Shown: positions 1-8,609 of the stretch, in pieces
Layout of the letters: every line of letters begins with the position of its first letter
Numbering within the stretch: the first letter of the stretch is position 1
Position numbers and translations under genes: made by a program
DNA from: Phaeodactylibacter sp.
Lineage (GTDB): Bacteria > Bacteroidota > Bacteroidia > Chitinophagales > Saprospiraceae
Length of the DNA stretch: 64,000 bases
Direction: 5' to 3'
Assembly: GCF_022763345.1 (NCBI RefSeq)
Contig: NZ_JALEGS010000049.1
Location: forward strand, 62,001-126,000
Notes under the pieces: generated by a model
What the model saw: the letters and a program-made list of their open reading frames with translations, nothing else
The model's database searches: none
Told to the model about the DNA's origin: nothing

Positions 1-9
1 GTGTAAGGA

Positions 10-46
10 GCACCAAGGCAAAAGGCGCACAGCTTTATCTTGGTGC
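10..46 (+). terminator. Possible terminator of a gene upstream of the window
   Basis: An 8-bp inverted repeat (GCACCAAG at 10-17, CTTGGTGC at 39-46) encloses a 21-base loop and is followed by a T-rich run (CTTTTGTTTT). This is the layout of an intrinsic terminator for a plus-strand gene ending before the window. The long loop makes it uncertain. The rest of 1-220 is AT-rich and holds no gene I can support. Confidence 0.35.
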
Positions 47-220
47 CTTTTGTTTTCAGGAAAGGAGCCTGGATTATTTTAAGTCAAGAGACAAATATTT
101 CAAAGGTGAAAATAAATTAAATGGTATACACCAGCAAGTCTTTGCAATAGCTTAACCGACTTTTGACTTGTGAAAGCTAAAATTTGAATATTGCGGGTTG
201 AGGCTATGCTTGGTAGGTAT

Positions 221-802
221 TCAACGATAAATAGCAACCTCCTCGAGGTACTGATATACAGCATCAGGCACCAGGTACTGCACGGACTGCCCGGCTTTCA
301 GGCAATTGCGGATGTAGCTGGCGGAAATCTGCATCAGTGGTGCTTCCACAATTTTAATACTTGGGTGCTGCTGCAAGTCGCCCAAGTCATGGCTGGGGCG
401 CTGGTAAACAAAGATTTCGTGGTCACGGAGCAGCAGCTCGTAGTTTTTCCATTTGTGCAAAGTCGCCAGATTGTCACCGCCCATAATGAGCACAAATTGC
501 CGGTTGGGGTATTTTTCTTTCAGGTAGGAGAGGGTGTCTACAGTATAGGAAGGTTGGGGTAGTCCAAACTCAACATCAGAAGCTTTTAGCTTTGGATTGT
601 CGCCAATAGCCAGCCGAACGAGGTGCAGCCGGTCGTGGTCTCGGGCGAGCGTCTTTTTGGGCTTTAGTGGGTTGTGGGGAGAAACGACCATCCACACCTC
701 CTCCAGGTCGGTTTGTGTGGCCATATAGTTGGCGATGATCATGTGTCCAACGTGGACCGGGTTGAAAGAGCCAAAGAAGAGCCCCACTTTTGGTATGCTC
801 AT
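221..802 (-). CDS. nadD: Nicotinate-nucleotide adenylyltransferase
   Basis: NadD transfers AMP from ATP to nicotinate mononucleotide, making deamido-NAD in cytoplasmic NAD synthesis. The 193-residue protein has the usual length. Near the N-terminus it shows the nucleotidyltransferase signature GSFNPVHVGH, whose two His bind the ATP phosphates, and near the C-terminus it shows ISASYIR, the counterpart of the ISSTxIR motif. The substrate-side SPHNPLK segment is also present. The gene lies 10 bases downstream of the lipoprotein gene on the same strand, so the two are probably co-transcribed. The assignment is secure from motifs; the neighbour adds no functional hint. Confidence 0.95.
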   Translation of the reverse strand: MSIPKVGLFFGSFNPVHVGHMIIANYMATQTDLEEVWMVVSPHNPLKPKKTLARDHDRLHLVRLAIGDNPKLKASDVEFGLPQPSYTVDTLSYLKEKYPNRQFVLIMGGDNLATLHKWKNYELLLRDHEIFVYQRPSHDLGDLQQHPSIKIVEAPLMQISASYIRNCLKAGQSVQYLVPDAVYQYLEEVAIYR

Positions 803-812
803 GGTTGTAGGT

Positions 813-1262
813 TTATTCTTGCATCATTTCCCGGACCAGGCTATCGGGGAGTTGCTCCAGAATATCATTGTCGATTTGTATCTCATCCTGAGGCGCATCA
901 ACCAGCCATTGGCCATTGAGCTTTACCAGATGGTAGTCGGAAGTATAGCGCTCGTATTGATCTTCGAGTACGCACTGACATCGCAAGGTATCTCCTTCGC
1001 CCATACAGTTGACAGACAGAAATCGGGTATGGAAAAGCGTACTGTCGGGTTCTTCTTCCACAATAGCCTTCAGTTCATCCAGCCAGGCTTGTCCCGCAGG
1101 CGTGCTAAGCGCTTTCGCTTTTTCAAGCAGGTTTTTGTCTACCAAACCCTGGTATTGTTTCAAGACGGCTTCTGGATCATTGGGAGGAGGAGGGGCCTCA
1201 CTGCCACAGCTCCACAGAAGTGCCGTAATGATCATCCCGAACCATAAGTTGCTGTATTTCAT
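813..1262 (-). CDS. Small lipoprotein of unknown function
   Basis: The 149-residue product begins with a basic start, a hydrophobic stretch and an LLWSCG lipobox, so it should be lipid-anchored after cleavage at Cys19. The mature part is about 130 residues and acidic. It has a helix-rich segment followed by a strand-rich segment (VNCMGEGDTLRCQCVLED, then YHLVKLNGQWLVD), which resembles the small NTF2-like or DUF4878-type lipoproteins that measure a short cone-shaped fold. That fold assignment is an inference. It is the first gene of a pair with nadD. No function can be given. Confidence 0.8.
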   Translation of the reverse strand: MKYSNLWFGMIITALLWSCGSEAPPPPNDPEAVLKQYQGLVDKNLLEKAKALSTPAGQAWLDELKAIVEEEPDSTLFHTRFLSVNCMGEGDTLRCQCVLEDQYERYTSDYHLVKLNGQWLVDAPQDEIQIDNDILEQLPDSLVREMMQE

Positions 1263-1327
1263 GTTGTGTTTGGTTGTGGGTTAGGATCGCTTCAGGCCAG
1301 GCAAATATCTGAGGCCCTGCAAAAACA

Positions 1328-1360
1328 AAGGCGAGCCATTGCTGAACAATAGCTCGCCTT
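1328..1360 (-). terminator. Intrinsic terminator after dnaN
   Basis: A perfect 9-bp inverted repeat (AAGGCGAGC at 1328-1336, GCTCGCCTT at 1352-1360) has an inner ATTG/CAAT match that can lengthen the stem. Read on the minus strand it lies 15 bases past the dnaN stop and is followed by CTTTGTTTTTG, a U-rich tail. Confidence 0.7.
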
Positions 1361-1375
1361 GAGAGCATCAGGAAT

Positions 1376-2491
1376 TTAGTTGCTCAGCATCACCGGCATG
1401 ACCAGCATCAGGATTTCTTCGCCCTCGGTTTCTTCCGCAGGCACCATAATGCCAGCGCGGGTGGAAGTGGAGAGTTCAATTTTCACTTCATCACTTTCCA
1501 GTACGCCGAGCATTTCCACCAGGAATTTGGCATTAAAGCCGATTGTCAGCGGCTCACCTTCGTAGGTGCAGGCAAGTTGTTCCGTAGCTTCATTGGAAAA
1601 GTCGAGGTCCTGAGCAGAGATCGTCAGGCTGCCGTCATTGATATTCAGGATAACCTGGTTGGTTGTTTTATTGGCGTAGATGGCAATCCGCTTGAGAGAG
1701 TTTTGGAAATCCGATCGTGACAGGCTCAGTGTATTTGGATTATCTACGGGGATTACCGCGTTGTAGTCCGGGTACCGCGCATCGATAAGGCGGCAGACCA
1801 GCTGTGTGTCTCCAAACGAGAAAAAGGCATTGGCATTATTAAAGGCAATGTCAATGTCTTCATTTTCCGGAAGGCTGCCTTTGAGCAGGTTCAGGGCTTT
1901 TTTGGGAACGATGAAAGAAGTGGAAACCTCGCCACCAATTTCATTGAAAGTATACTTCACCAGTTTGTGGGCGTCTGTAGCGACCAGGATTAGTTTGTTG
2001 AAGTCGACCTGAAAGTACACGCCGGTCATAGCCGGGCGCAGCTCATCGTTGCTCGCTGCAAAAATAGTCTTGGTAATGCCGTGCGTCAGGGAGCCGCCTG
2101 GCATAGAAATTTTATCAACTGAATCCGGTTGCGGTATGCTTGGGAAATCCTGTCCGTCCTCACCCGCAAGCTTATACTTGCCATAGGCAGAGGTGATTTC
2201 AATGCCGAAGTTCTCATCGTTTACTGTGAAGGTGATCGGCTGTTGTGGAAGCGCCTTTAGGGTTTCCAGCAGGATTTTAGCAGGTACGGCCACCTTGCCA
2301 TCTGCATCGGCCATCACTTCGATTTCAGTGGTGATGGACGTTTCCAGGTCGGTTGCCGCAATTTGGAGCTTGTTGTTGTCGATGGTGAAGAGAAAGTCTT
2401 CCAGGATTGGCAACACCGGGTTAGAGCCAATAGCACCACCTGCGATTTGCAGGCGCTTGAGCAATTCTGATGAGGAAACGCTAAACTTCAT
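1376..2491 (-). CDS. dnaN: DNA polymerase III beta subunit (sliding clamp)
   Basis: The protein forms the ring that tethers DNA polymerase III to DNA and gives partner proteins a docking site. At 371 residues it has the usual length and three repeated clamp domains of about 120 residues. It begins MKFSVSSSELLKRLQIAGG and ends with a hydrophobic LMLVMPVMLSN tail, the equivalent of the conserved MPMR/L terminus that lines the partner pocket. The central VPKKALNLLKGSL and RYPDYNAVIP segments are typical of the family. It is transcribed alone, with a hairpin terminator directly downstream, and is divergent from the M16 gene. dnaA and recF are not next to it. Confidence 0.96.
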   Translation of the reverse strand: MKFSVSSSELLKRLQIAGGAIGSNPVLPILEDFLFTIDNNKLQIAATDLETSITTEIEVMADADGKVAVPAKILLETLKALPQQPITFTVNDENFGIEITSAYGKYKLAGEDGQDFPSIPQPDSVDKISMPGGSLTHGITKTIFAASNDELRPAMTGVYFQVDFNKLILVATDAHKLVKYTFNEIGGEVSTSFIVPKKALNLLKGSLPENEDIDIAFNNANAFFSFGDTQLVCRLIDARYPDYNAVIPVDNPNTLSLSRSDFQNSLKRIAIYANKTTNQVILNINDGSLTISAQDLDFSNEATEQLACTYEGEPLTIGFNAKFLVEMLGVLESDEVKIELSTSTRAGIMVPAEETEGEEILMLVMPVMLSN

Positions 2492-2595
2492 AGGTATATC
2501 CGCTAGGGTTTGATGATTGTTGAATCTGGAGGCTTGCCTTTTTATGTTGTACCGGAATGCTTTATTTACAGTCGGCTTGCAAGCGCTATAGCAAA

Positions 2596-2603
2596 CAAAA
2601 GTA
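2596..2603 (-). promoter_or_regulatory. -7 promoter box before dnaN
   Basis: The minus strand reads TACTTTTG here, an exact match to the Bacteroidota -7 consensus TAnnTTTG, 104 bases before the dnaN start. I see no TTG at the expected -33 distance, so the call rests on the -7 box and its position in a divergent intergenic region. Confidence 0.45.
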
Positions 2604-2693
2604 ATTTTTTTTGCTCATTTTCGTACTATCGAATAACCAACAGACTGTTAATAAGTTGAATTGTTGCTTTTTGACTCCTTGAATAAAAAATCT

Positions 2694-3965
2694 ATGCCTG
2701 ACCGATCACAGCCGCCTGTTATCAAAGATATCCAAACCCTGCATTTGCCTAAACCTGAAATTTTCCACCTGGACAACGGCATACCTGTTTACGTCACCAA
2801 TATGGGAACACAGGAAGTCATCCGCATGGAGCTGGTTTTTTTTGCAGGGCGAACCTACGAAGACAAACAATTGGTCGCCCGTGCCACATCGAGCTTACTG
2901 CGCGAGGGGACGCGGCACTACACCGCTGCCCAGATTGCGGAAGCCATGGACTTCTATGGCGCAACGCTCAGCCTGCCATTCAACCTGGATACCTCAAGTA
3001 TGGTGCTGTACAGCCTCAACAAGCATTTTGCCGATACCCTGCCCATAGTGCAGGACATGCTTAGCAGCCCGGCTTTTAAAGAGCAGGACCTGGAGGCTTA
3101 CGTCAAGCGCAATCAGCGCCGGCTGTCTGTTGATCTGGCGAAGAATGACACCCTGGCGTATCGACTTATTACGGAGCAGATTTTTGGCAGTACTCATCCT
3201 TATGGTTACAACAGCACTGATGAGGCCTACCAAGCCCTAAATCCAGCAGACCTGAGGCAGCATCATCAAAGGCTTTACAATGCTTCCAACTGTCTGGTGT
3301 TTATCAGTGGGCGGGTAACAAAGGAGGTAACACAGTTGCTGAACAAAGCCCTGAGCGCCGCCCTGAGCCCCGGAGAAAAGCCGGAGCCCCGTATCCCAGC
3401 CCCGGATGGAAAGCCTAAGTCTACCTTTGAGCGCCGTCCTGATACGCTACAATCAGCTGTTCGCTTGGGAAGGAGAGCGGGCAGCAGGCACCACAAGGAT
3501 TTTTACGGGCTATATGTGCTCAATACTTTACTGGGCGGCTATTTCGGCTCCCGCCTGATGACCAACATACGGGAAGAAAAAGGCTACACCTACAACATTT
3601 ATAGTATGTTGGAAACCATGCGGTACGATGGTTCCCTGCTCATCGGCACGGAGGTCAGTCCGGAGTATGTGGAACCCACCCTTCGGGAAATTGAACGGGA
3701 AATGAAAATACTGCAGGAGACTATGGTCGATGAAGAAGAACTGAAGATGGTCCGGAATTTTTTGCTGGGCAACTTTTTGACCATGCTGGATGGTCCGTTC
3801 AACGTTTCGGAAGTCATCCGGACATTGGTGCTGGACGGGCTCCCTCTGGGCACCTTCGACGAGTTGGTGGCAACGGTACAAAACATTGACGCTGCAGCCC
3901 TTCAGGGCCTGGCTCAAAAGTACCTCAACAAAGCAGACCTGTGGCAGGTCATCGTTGGCCCTTAG
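2694..3965 (+). CDS. M16-fold protein without the zinc site (inactive peptidase subunit)
   Basis: This 423-residue protein has the two-lobed layout of M16 (insulinase/processing peptidase) subunits. The N-lobe runs to about residue 200, and the C-lobe has the conserved NIREEKGYTYNIYS stretch that carries the Arg/Tyr used for substrate binding. Where active members have HxxEH followed by about six residues and GT, this protein reads ARATSSLLREGT: His, Glu and His are replaced by Arg, Ser and Ser. It is therefore probably the non-catalytic partner of a heterodimeric peptidase. No signal peptide is visible. In the Bacteroidota such proteins often sit beside an active M16 partner, but none is present here. 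I chose the ATG at 2694 over a TTG at 2661 because the extra residues do not look conserved. Confidence 0.85.
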   Translation: MPDRSQPPVIKDIQTLHLPKPEIFHLDNGIPVYVTNMGTQEVIRMELVFFAGRTYEDKQLVARATSSLLREGTRHYTAAQIAEAMDFYGATLSLPFNLDTSSMVLYSLNKHFADTLPIVQDMLSSPAFKEQDLEAYVKRNQRRLSVDLAKNDTLAYRLITEQIFGSTHPYGYNSTDEAYQALNPADLRQHHQRLYNASNCLVFISGRVTKEVTQLLNKALSAALSPGEKPEPRIPAPDGKPKSTFERRPDTLQSAVRLGRRAGSRHHKDFYGLYVLNTLLGGYFGSRLMTNIREEKGYTYNIYSMLETMRYDGSLLIGTEVSPEYVEPTLREIEREMKILQETMVDEEELKMVRNFLLGNFLTMLDGPFNVSEVIRTLVLDGLPLGTFDELVATVQNIDAAALQGLAQKYLNKADLWQVIVGP

Positions 3966-4061
3966 CCCATTTAATTTGCCCTTAAATTCTTCTTATTGAC
4001 CAAAAAAATGCGTTGTTTTGCGAGTCGGTAAAGCTTACAGCAGCAGGAATCCGGCCGGGCA

Positions 4062-4082
4062 GGCTGCAATCAGCCCTTTTTT
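4062..4082 (+). terminator. Possible short terminator after the M16 gene
   Basis: A GGCTG-CAAT-CAGCC hairpin is followed by CTTTTTT. The stem is only 5 bp. A longer GCCGGGC/GCCCGGC inverted pair flanks it. It lies between the M16 gene and mreB, both on the plus strand, where a transcript end would be expected. The intergenic space 3966-4263 otherwise shows only AT-rich sequence leading into mreB. Confidence 0.4.
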
Positions 4083-4263
4083 GATAAAAAAGAAAGCCCG
4101 GCAGGCAATTTATTTTTTGAAAACCATACCCCAGATATAGGAAAAATTGCTAATTTCCGTTCCTGTAGAGCCTTGAATGTAGCCGGGAAAACCTATGCTG
4201 CCAGATAAGGCGTACCGACACCATGTTCGAAACACGATACTATTAACCAGGACAAAGGTTTTA

Positions 4264-5295
4264 ATGAAACTCTTCAGCTTTTTTACCCAAGAACTTGCTA
4301 TTGACCTTGGTACTGCCAATACACTTATCATTCAGGACGGTAAAATCGTCGTGGATGAGCCCTCTATTGTTGCAAAGAACCGCCGTACCGGTGAGCCTAT
4401 TGCTGTTGGCAATAAGGCGATGCAGATGCACGAAAAAACACACGAAGATATAAAGACGATCCGCCCCCTTAAAGATGGCGTTATTGCCGACTTCCAGGCT
4501 GCGGAGGATATGATCGAAGGCATGATCAATATGATCGGCCGCCGCCGCCGCTTCTTTACCCACATGAAGATGGTGATTTGCATTCCATCGGGTATCACAG
4601 AAGTGGAAAAGCGTGCGGTATTTGATTCAGCAGACCACGTCGACTCCAAAGAAACCTACCTGATTCACGAGCCCATGGCGGCTGCGTTGGGTATCGGTTT
4701 GGATGTGGAGGAGCCTGTCGGAAATATGATCATCGACATAGGCGGCGGTACCACCGAAATCGCGGTGATTGCTCTCTCCGGTATCGTCTGTGACCAGTCC
4801 ATCCGTATTGCCGGAGATGAATTCACCAGTGATATCATGAGCTACATGAAGCGGCAGCATAATATCCTCATCGGGGAGCGTACAGCAGAACAAATCAAGA
4901 TAAACGTTGGTTCTGCACTGCATGAACTGGAGAACCCACCCGAAGACTACGCAGTAAACGGGCGGGACCTGATGACAGGCATTCCCAAACAGATCATGAT
5001 TTCTTACAGCGAGATCGCTCACTCCCTCGACAAGTCCATCTCAAAAATTGAGGATGCCATTCTGAAAGCACTGGAAACAACGCCACCTGAACTTGCATCC
5101 GATATTTACCGTACCGGAATCTATCTGACGGGCGGTGGTGCGCTGATCCGCGGGCTGGACAAACGTATTGCTCAGAAAACGAAGCTCAAGGTGCACGTTG
5201 CTGATGACCCGCTCCGTGCAGTAGTGCACGGTACAGGCATAGCGCTGAAGAATACCGACCGTTTTTCTTTCCTGATTGACCGGAAGAGCGTGTAG
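4264..5295 (+). CDS. mreB: Rod-shape determining protein MreB
   Basis: MreB is the bacterial actin homologue that forms membrane-bound filaments and guides peptidoglycan synthesis along the side wall. The 343-residue protein has the actin-type ATPase motifs: the phosphate-1 loop IDLGTANTLI near residue 17, phosphate-2 IDIGGGTTEIAVI near 160, and the adenosine motif TGGGALIRGLD near 290. The start at 4264 gives the standard N-terminus MKLFSFFTQELAIDLG with an amphipathic membrane anchor and an AAAGG-like site a few bases upstream. It heads the mreBCD-mrdA-folA run and should be co-transcribed with it. Confidence 0.97.
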   Translation: MKLFSFFTQELAIDLGTANTLIIQDGKIVVDEPSIVAKNRRTGEPIAVGNKAMQMHEKTHEDIKTIRPLKDGVIADFQAAEDMIEGMINMIGRRRRFFTHMKMVICIPSGITEVEKRAVFDSADHVDSKETYLIHEPMAAALGIGLDVEEPVGNMIIDIGGGTTEIAVIALSGIVCDQSIRIAGDEFTSDIMSYMKRQHNILIGERTAEQIKINVGSALHELENPPEDYAVNGRDLMTGIPKQIMISYSEIAHSLDKSISKIEDAILKALETTPPELASDIYRTGIYLTGGGALIRGLDKRIAQKTKLKVHVADDPLRAVVHGTGIALKNTDRFSFLIDRKSV

Positions 5296-5336
5296 GAAGA
5301 CCACAATCACTGAATTTTTAAAATCAACCGCCAGCC

Positions 5337-6164
5337 ATGAGAGGCCTATTGCAGCTTTTTGCAGCCTATGGGAACTTCCTGCTTTTTGGTTTCCTGGAGC
5401 TGCTTGCCCTTATTCTGGTGGTCAGCTTCAATCAACGGCAGGGCGCGATCTGGGATAACTCCTTGGGCATCGCTACTGCCGGACTGGATCAGTCTGCGGA
5501 TTGGCTGGGAGAGCAGTGGGCGTTACGCGATGAAATGATCAAACTGCAAGGCGAAAACATACGCCTCATGGAGCAACTGGACAACGCCAAGTATTCCAAT
5601 ACCGTGCGGCAGGATACCTTTAGGAGAGATTCCACAGAGCAGCTCTTTACCTATATCCCCGCCAACGTCATCAGCAACTCTACCATAGGTACGGCCAATT
5701 ACCTGCGCCTCGATAAAGGCTCTAATCATGGAGTCCGGCCTAATATGGGCGTCATTTCTTCAGATGGTATCGTTGGAGTGGTCAGAGTCGTAACCCCCCA
5801 TTTTAGCCAGGTGATGTCGCTGCTGCACCGGGAGACCCGCATCAAAGCGGCCCTTTCCCGCTCGGGCTACTTTGGGACACTTACCTGGAATGGCAAAAAC
5901 GCCCGCCTGATGCAGCTGGAAGCCATCCCTAAGCATGCAGTGGTGGCAGAAGGCGATACGGTCGTCACCAGCGGATATTCCCAGCTGTTCCCACAGGGGC
6001 TGCCGGTTGGTACCGTTAAGTCTTTTGATTTTTCGGGAGGAGGGAATTTTTACAACATACAGGTTATGCTGCGCAATGACCTGAATAAGTTACGCTATGT
6101 CTACGTCATTGAGAATGAGATGTGGAAAGAGCATAAGGAATTAGACGAAGCGGTCAATGAATAA
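5337..6164 (+). CDS. mreC: Rod-shape determining protein MreC
   Basis: MreC is a bitopic membrane protein that links MreB filaments to the periplasmic wall-synthesis enzymes and activates PBP2. The 275-residue protein has a short cytoplasmic start, one membrane helix (about 14-34), a coiled-coil-forming helix (about 60-85, LQGENIRLMEQLDNAK), and the beta-rich periplasmic part with the family stretches NYLRLDKGSNHGVRPNMGV and TSGYSQLFPQGLPVG. It starts 41 bases after mreB and overlaps mreD by 8 bases, consistent with translational coupling. Confidence 0.94.
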   Translation: MRGLLQLFAAYGNFLLFGFLELLALILVVSFNQRQGAIWDNSLGIATAGLDQSADWLGEQWALRDEMIKLQGENIRLMEQLDNAKYSNTVRQDTFRRDSTEQLFTYIPANVISNSTIGTANYLRLDKGSNHGVRPNMGVISSDGIVGVVRVVTPHFSQVMSLLHRETRIKAALSRSGYFGTLTWNGKNARLMQLEAIPKHAVVAEGDTVVTSGYSQLFPQGLPVGTVKSFDFSGGGNFYNIQVMLRNDLNKLRYVYVIENEMWKEHKELDEAVNE

Positions 6165-6681
6165 TACGGTCATTTGGAATATTATACGGTTTTTTGTCCT
6201 GCTGGCGCTTCAGGGGCTTTTCTTAAAGCGAATCTCTGATGGATGGGTGACCGGCAGCCTGTATATCAATATCTTCCTTTATCCATTGTTCATTTTGCTG
6301 CTGCCATTGCAGACTCCACGTACCGGTGTTTTGCTGCTTTCTTTTCTGATGGGGATCGGCGTGGACCTGTTTTACGATTCTTTGGGCGTCCATGCTGCGG
6401 CTTTAACGGCTACGGGGTACGCCCGGGCACTTTTCCTAAGCCTTTATGAGCCCCGGGAGGGGTACAAACTCAATGCAAAGCCTACTCCGGGGGACCTCGG
6501 CATGAACTGGTTTCTAAAATACTCAGCGTCCCTGATGGGGATCCACCTACTGGTTTATTTTAGTGTTGATGCCTTTTCTCCCATTTATATCCTCGGCATA
6601 CTTTTGCGTACCTTTTTCACCTTTGTCTCCTCTATGGCGGCAGTCTTAATCTTTGTTTTTATCTTCATGCCTAAACGTTAA
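6157..6681 (+). CDS. mreD: Rod-shape determining protein MreD
   Basis: MreD is the small polytopic membrane partner of MreC. The product has 174 residues and about five hydrophobic segments, with the typical central pattern of short loops (MGIGVDLFYDSLGVHAAALTA). MreD is poorly conserved, so the call relies on length, hydropathy and its place between mreC and mrdA. The start overlaps the end of mreC by 8 bases. Confidence 0.88.
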   Translation: MNNTVIWNIIRFFVLLALQGLFLKRISDGWVTGSLYINIFLYPLFILLLPLQTPRTGVLLLSFLMGIGVDLFYDSLGVHAAALTATGYARALFLSLYEPREGYKLNAKPTPGDLGMNWFLKYSASLMGIHLLVYFSVDAFSPIYILGILLRTFFTFVSSMAAVLIFVFIFMPKR

Positions 6682-6724
6682 CCCGGTTTCTTAGCGTTTA
6701 TAGTTCACTGAAATTATTTTTGAA

Positions 6725-8596
6725 GTGGCAGATACATTTAGCAGACGGCAATACATTATACGGAGCCTCTTTGTTTTGGCGGCATTCGGGCTAATCTATC
6801 GTGCCTTCCAGCTACAGATACTAGACTCTACTTACAAGGAAAACCCGGATGCCACAGCTATCGACGAACAGGTTATCTATCCGGCACGGGGCACCATTTA
6901 TGACCGCGATGGTGAGATCCTGGTCTACAACGTACCCATGTATGACCTCATGGTTACGTACAATCAGCTGAATGAGGATATGGACACGGCTGCCTTCTGC
7001 GAATTGCTTGGCATAGAGCGCCCTTACTTTGAGGAGGCCCTCGACAAAGACTGGCGGGACCCAAGGTATTCCAAATCCGTCCCTTTCCCGTTTCTCACGC
7101 AGTTGTCCGCAACCCAGTTCGCCGCTTTGGAAGAACGCCTCTACCAGTTCCCAGGCTTTTCGCCACGCCTGCGCCACGCCCGGGGCTATCCGCACGACAA
7201 CGCCTGTCATGTGCTCGGCTACATCCGGGAAGCAGATCAAAACGACATAAAACTCTCTAACGGCAAATACGAGCCCCGGGACTACCTGGGCAAAAGTGGC
7301 CTGGAGCTTTCCTACGAAGATACCCTGCGGGGTGAGAAGGGCATTTCCCTGATCTTAAAGGACAATCTTGGGCGTGAAGTAGGGCCTTATAAAGACGGCA
7401 AACTTGATGTAGACGCCGTTTTTGGCAAGGACCTGATTACAACCATTGATCTTGATTTGCAAGCGTACGGCGAGCTGTTGATGGAAAATAAAATAGGTGC
7501 GGTAGTCGCCCTTGAGCCTGCCACCGGGGAGGTACTGGCTATGATCAGTTCACCAAATTACAATCCCAACCTGCTCGCTATCGGGCACGGCAAGGGCAAC
7601 CCCTATGGCCGCCTTTCAATAGATAAGACGCAGCCCCTGTTCGACCGTAGCATCATGGGGCAGTATCCGCCGGGGTCTCTGTTTAAGACCATCGTGGCTT
7701 TGGTTGGTATGCAGGAGGGCTATCTGGACCCTAACCGTACCATCTCCTGCTCCGGCGCTTACTACTTTAATGGGATGCGGCTGACGGGCTGCCACGGACA
7801 CCCTACCTGCCTCAATGTGGAAATGGGGATTCAGCATTCCTGCAATGCCTATTTTGTTACCGCTTTCCGTGAGATTGTGGATGGGCCTGGAGGGTTTCGT
7901 AATCCGGAAAAGGGGCTTGATCTTTTCAACAGTTACCTCGATAAGTTTGGCCTGGGCAAGCCACTGGGGGTCGACCTGCCAAGAGAGCAAAGCGGGTTCT
8001 ATCCTACCACACAGTTCTACACCGATTACTTCAACAAACAACAGCAAGGCCAGCGCTGGAACTCCGTTTGGATCCGCTCCCTGGGTATTGGTCAGGGTGA
8101 GCTGCAAATGACCAACCTGCAAATGGCTAATGTAGCGGCTACCATTGCTAACCGGGGTTTCTACGTAACCCCTCACCTGGTCAGAGGGTACCGGGGCGCA
8201 GGCGTTGATGTGCCTATTCCTGACCGTTTCACCAAGCGCAATTACGTTGGAATTGACAGCGCTTACTTTGAGATCATTGCCAACGGCATGGAAAAAGTAA
8301 CAATCTCCGGTACGGCACGCATGGCCTATATCCCGGATATCCCGGTCTGTGGCAAAACCGGCACGGCCGAGAACCCCCACGGTGAAGACCACTCGGTATT
8401 CTTTGCTTTCGCACCCAAAAAAGATCCGAAGATTGCTATCGTTGTTTATGTGGAGAACTCTGGCTTCGGCGGTACCTACGCAGCACCTATTGCCAGCCTG
8501 ATGATCGAAAAGTACATGACAGACTCCATCAGCGACAATCGCAAATGGCTGGAAAAGCGCATGCTGGATGCCAATCTCCTGCCGGAACTACCTTAA
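6725..8596 (+). CDS. mrdA: Penicillin-binding protein 2 (transpeptidase of the elongasome)
   Basis: PBP2 cross-links new peptidoglycan during cell elongation. The 623-residue protein has one N-terminal membrane anchor (about 10-27), the dimerisation/pedestal domain beginning PARGTIYDRDGEIL, and a C-terminal transpeptidase domain. All three active-site motifs are present: SLFK (about residue 317), SCN (about 371) and KTG (about 541). The start codon is GTG, 43 bases after mreD. In many bacteria rodA, the matching polymerase, follows mrdA; here folA follows instead, so rodA must lie elsewhere. Extra Cys residues around CSGAYY and LTGCHGHPTC are typical of Bacteroidota PBP2. Confidence 0.95.
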   Translation: MADTFSRRQYIIRSLFVLAAFGLIYRAFQLQILDSTYKENPDATAIDEQVIYPARGTIYDRDGEILVYNVPMYDLMVTYNQLNEDMDTAAFCELLGIERPYFEEALDKDWRDPRYSKSVPFPFLTQLSATQFAALEERLYQFPGFSPRLRHARGYPHDNACHVLGYIREADQNDIKLSNGKYEPRDYLGKSGLELSYEDTLRGEKGISLILKDNLGREVGPYKDGKLDVDAVFGKDLITTIDLDLQAYGELLMENKIGAVVALEPATGEVLAMISSPNYNPNLLAIGHGKGNPYGRLSIDKTQPLFDRSIMGQYPPGSLFKTIVALVGMQEGYLDPNRTISCSGAYYFNGMRLTGCHGHPTCLNVEMGIQHSCNAYFVTAFREIVDGPGGFRNPEKGLDLFNSYLDKFGLGKPLGVDLPREQSGFYPTTQFYTDYFNKQQQGQRWNSVWIRSLGIGQGELQMTNLQMANVAATIANRGFYVTPHLVRGYRGAGVDVPIPDRFTKRNYVGIDSAYFEIIANGMEKVTISGTARMAYIPDIPVCGKTGTAENPHGEDHSVFFAFAPKKDPKIAIVVYVENSGFGGTYAAPIASLMIEKYMTDSISDNRKWLEKRMLDANLLPELP

Positions 8597-8609
8597 ATGA
8601 AACCGTGGT

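Noticed and set aside
2661..2693. Earlier TTG start for the M16 gene
   Set aside because: TTG starts are rare here, and the added residues do not resemble family members; the ATG at 2694 is preferred.
7616..8392. Long open frame opposite mrdA (258 codons)
   Set aside because: It is antisense to the transpeptidase domain with all its motifs, and its translation has no recognisable domain; it is a by-product of the codon bias.
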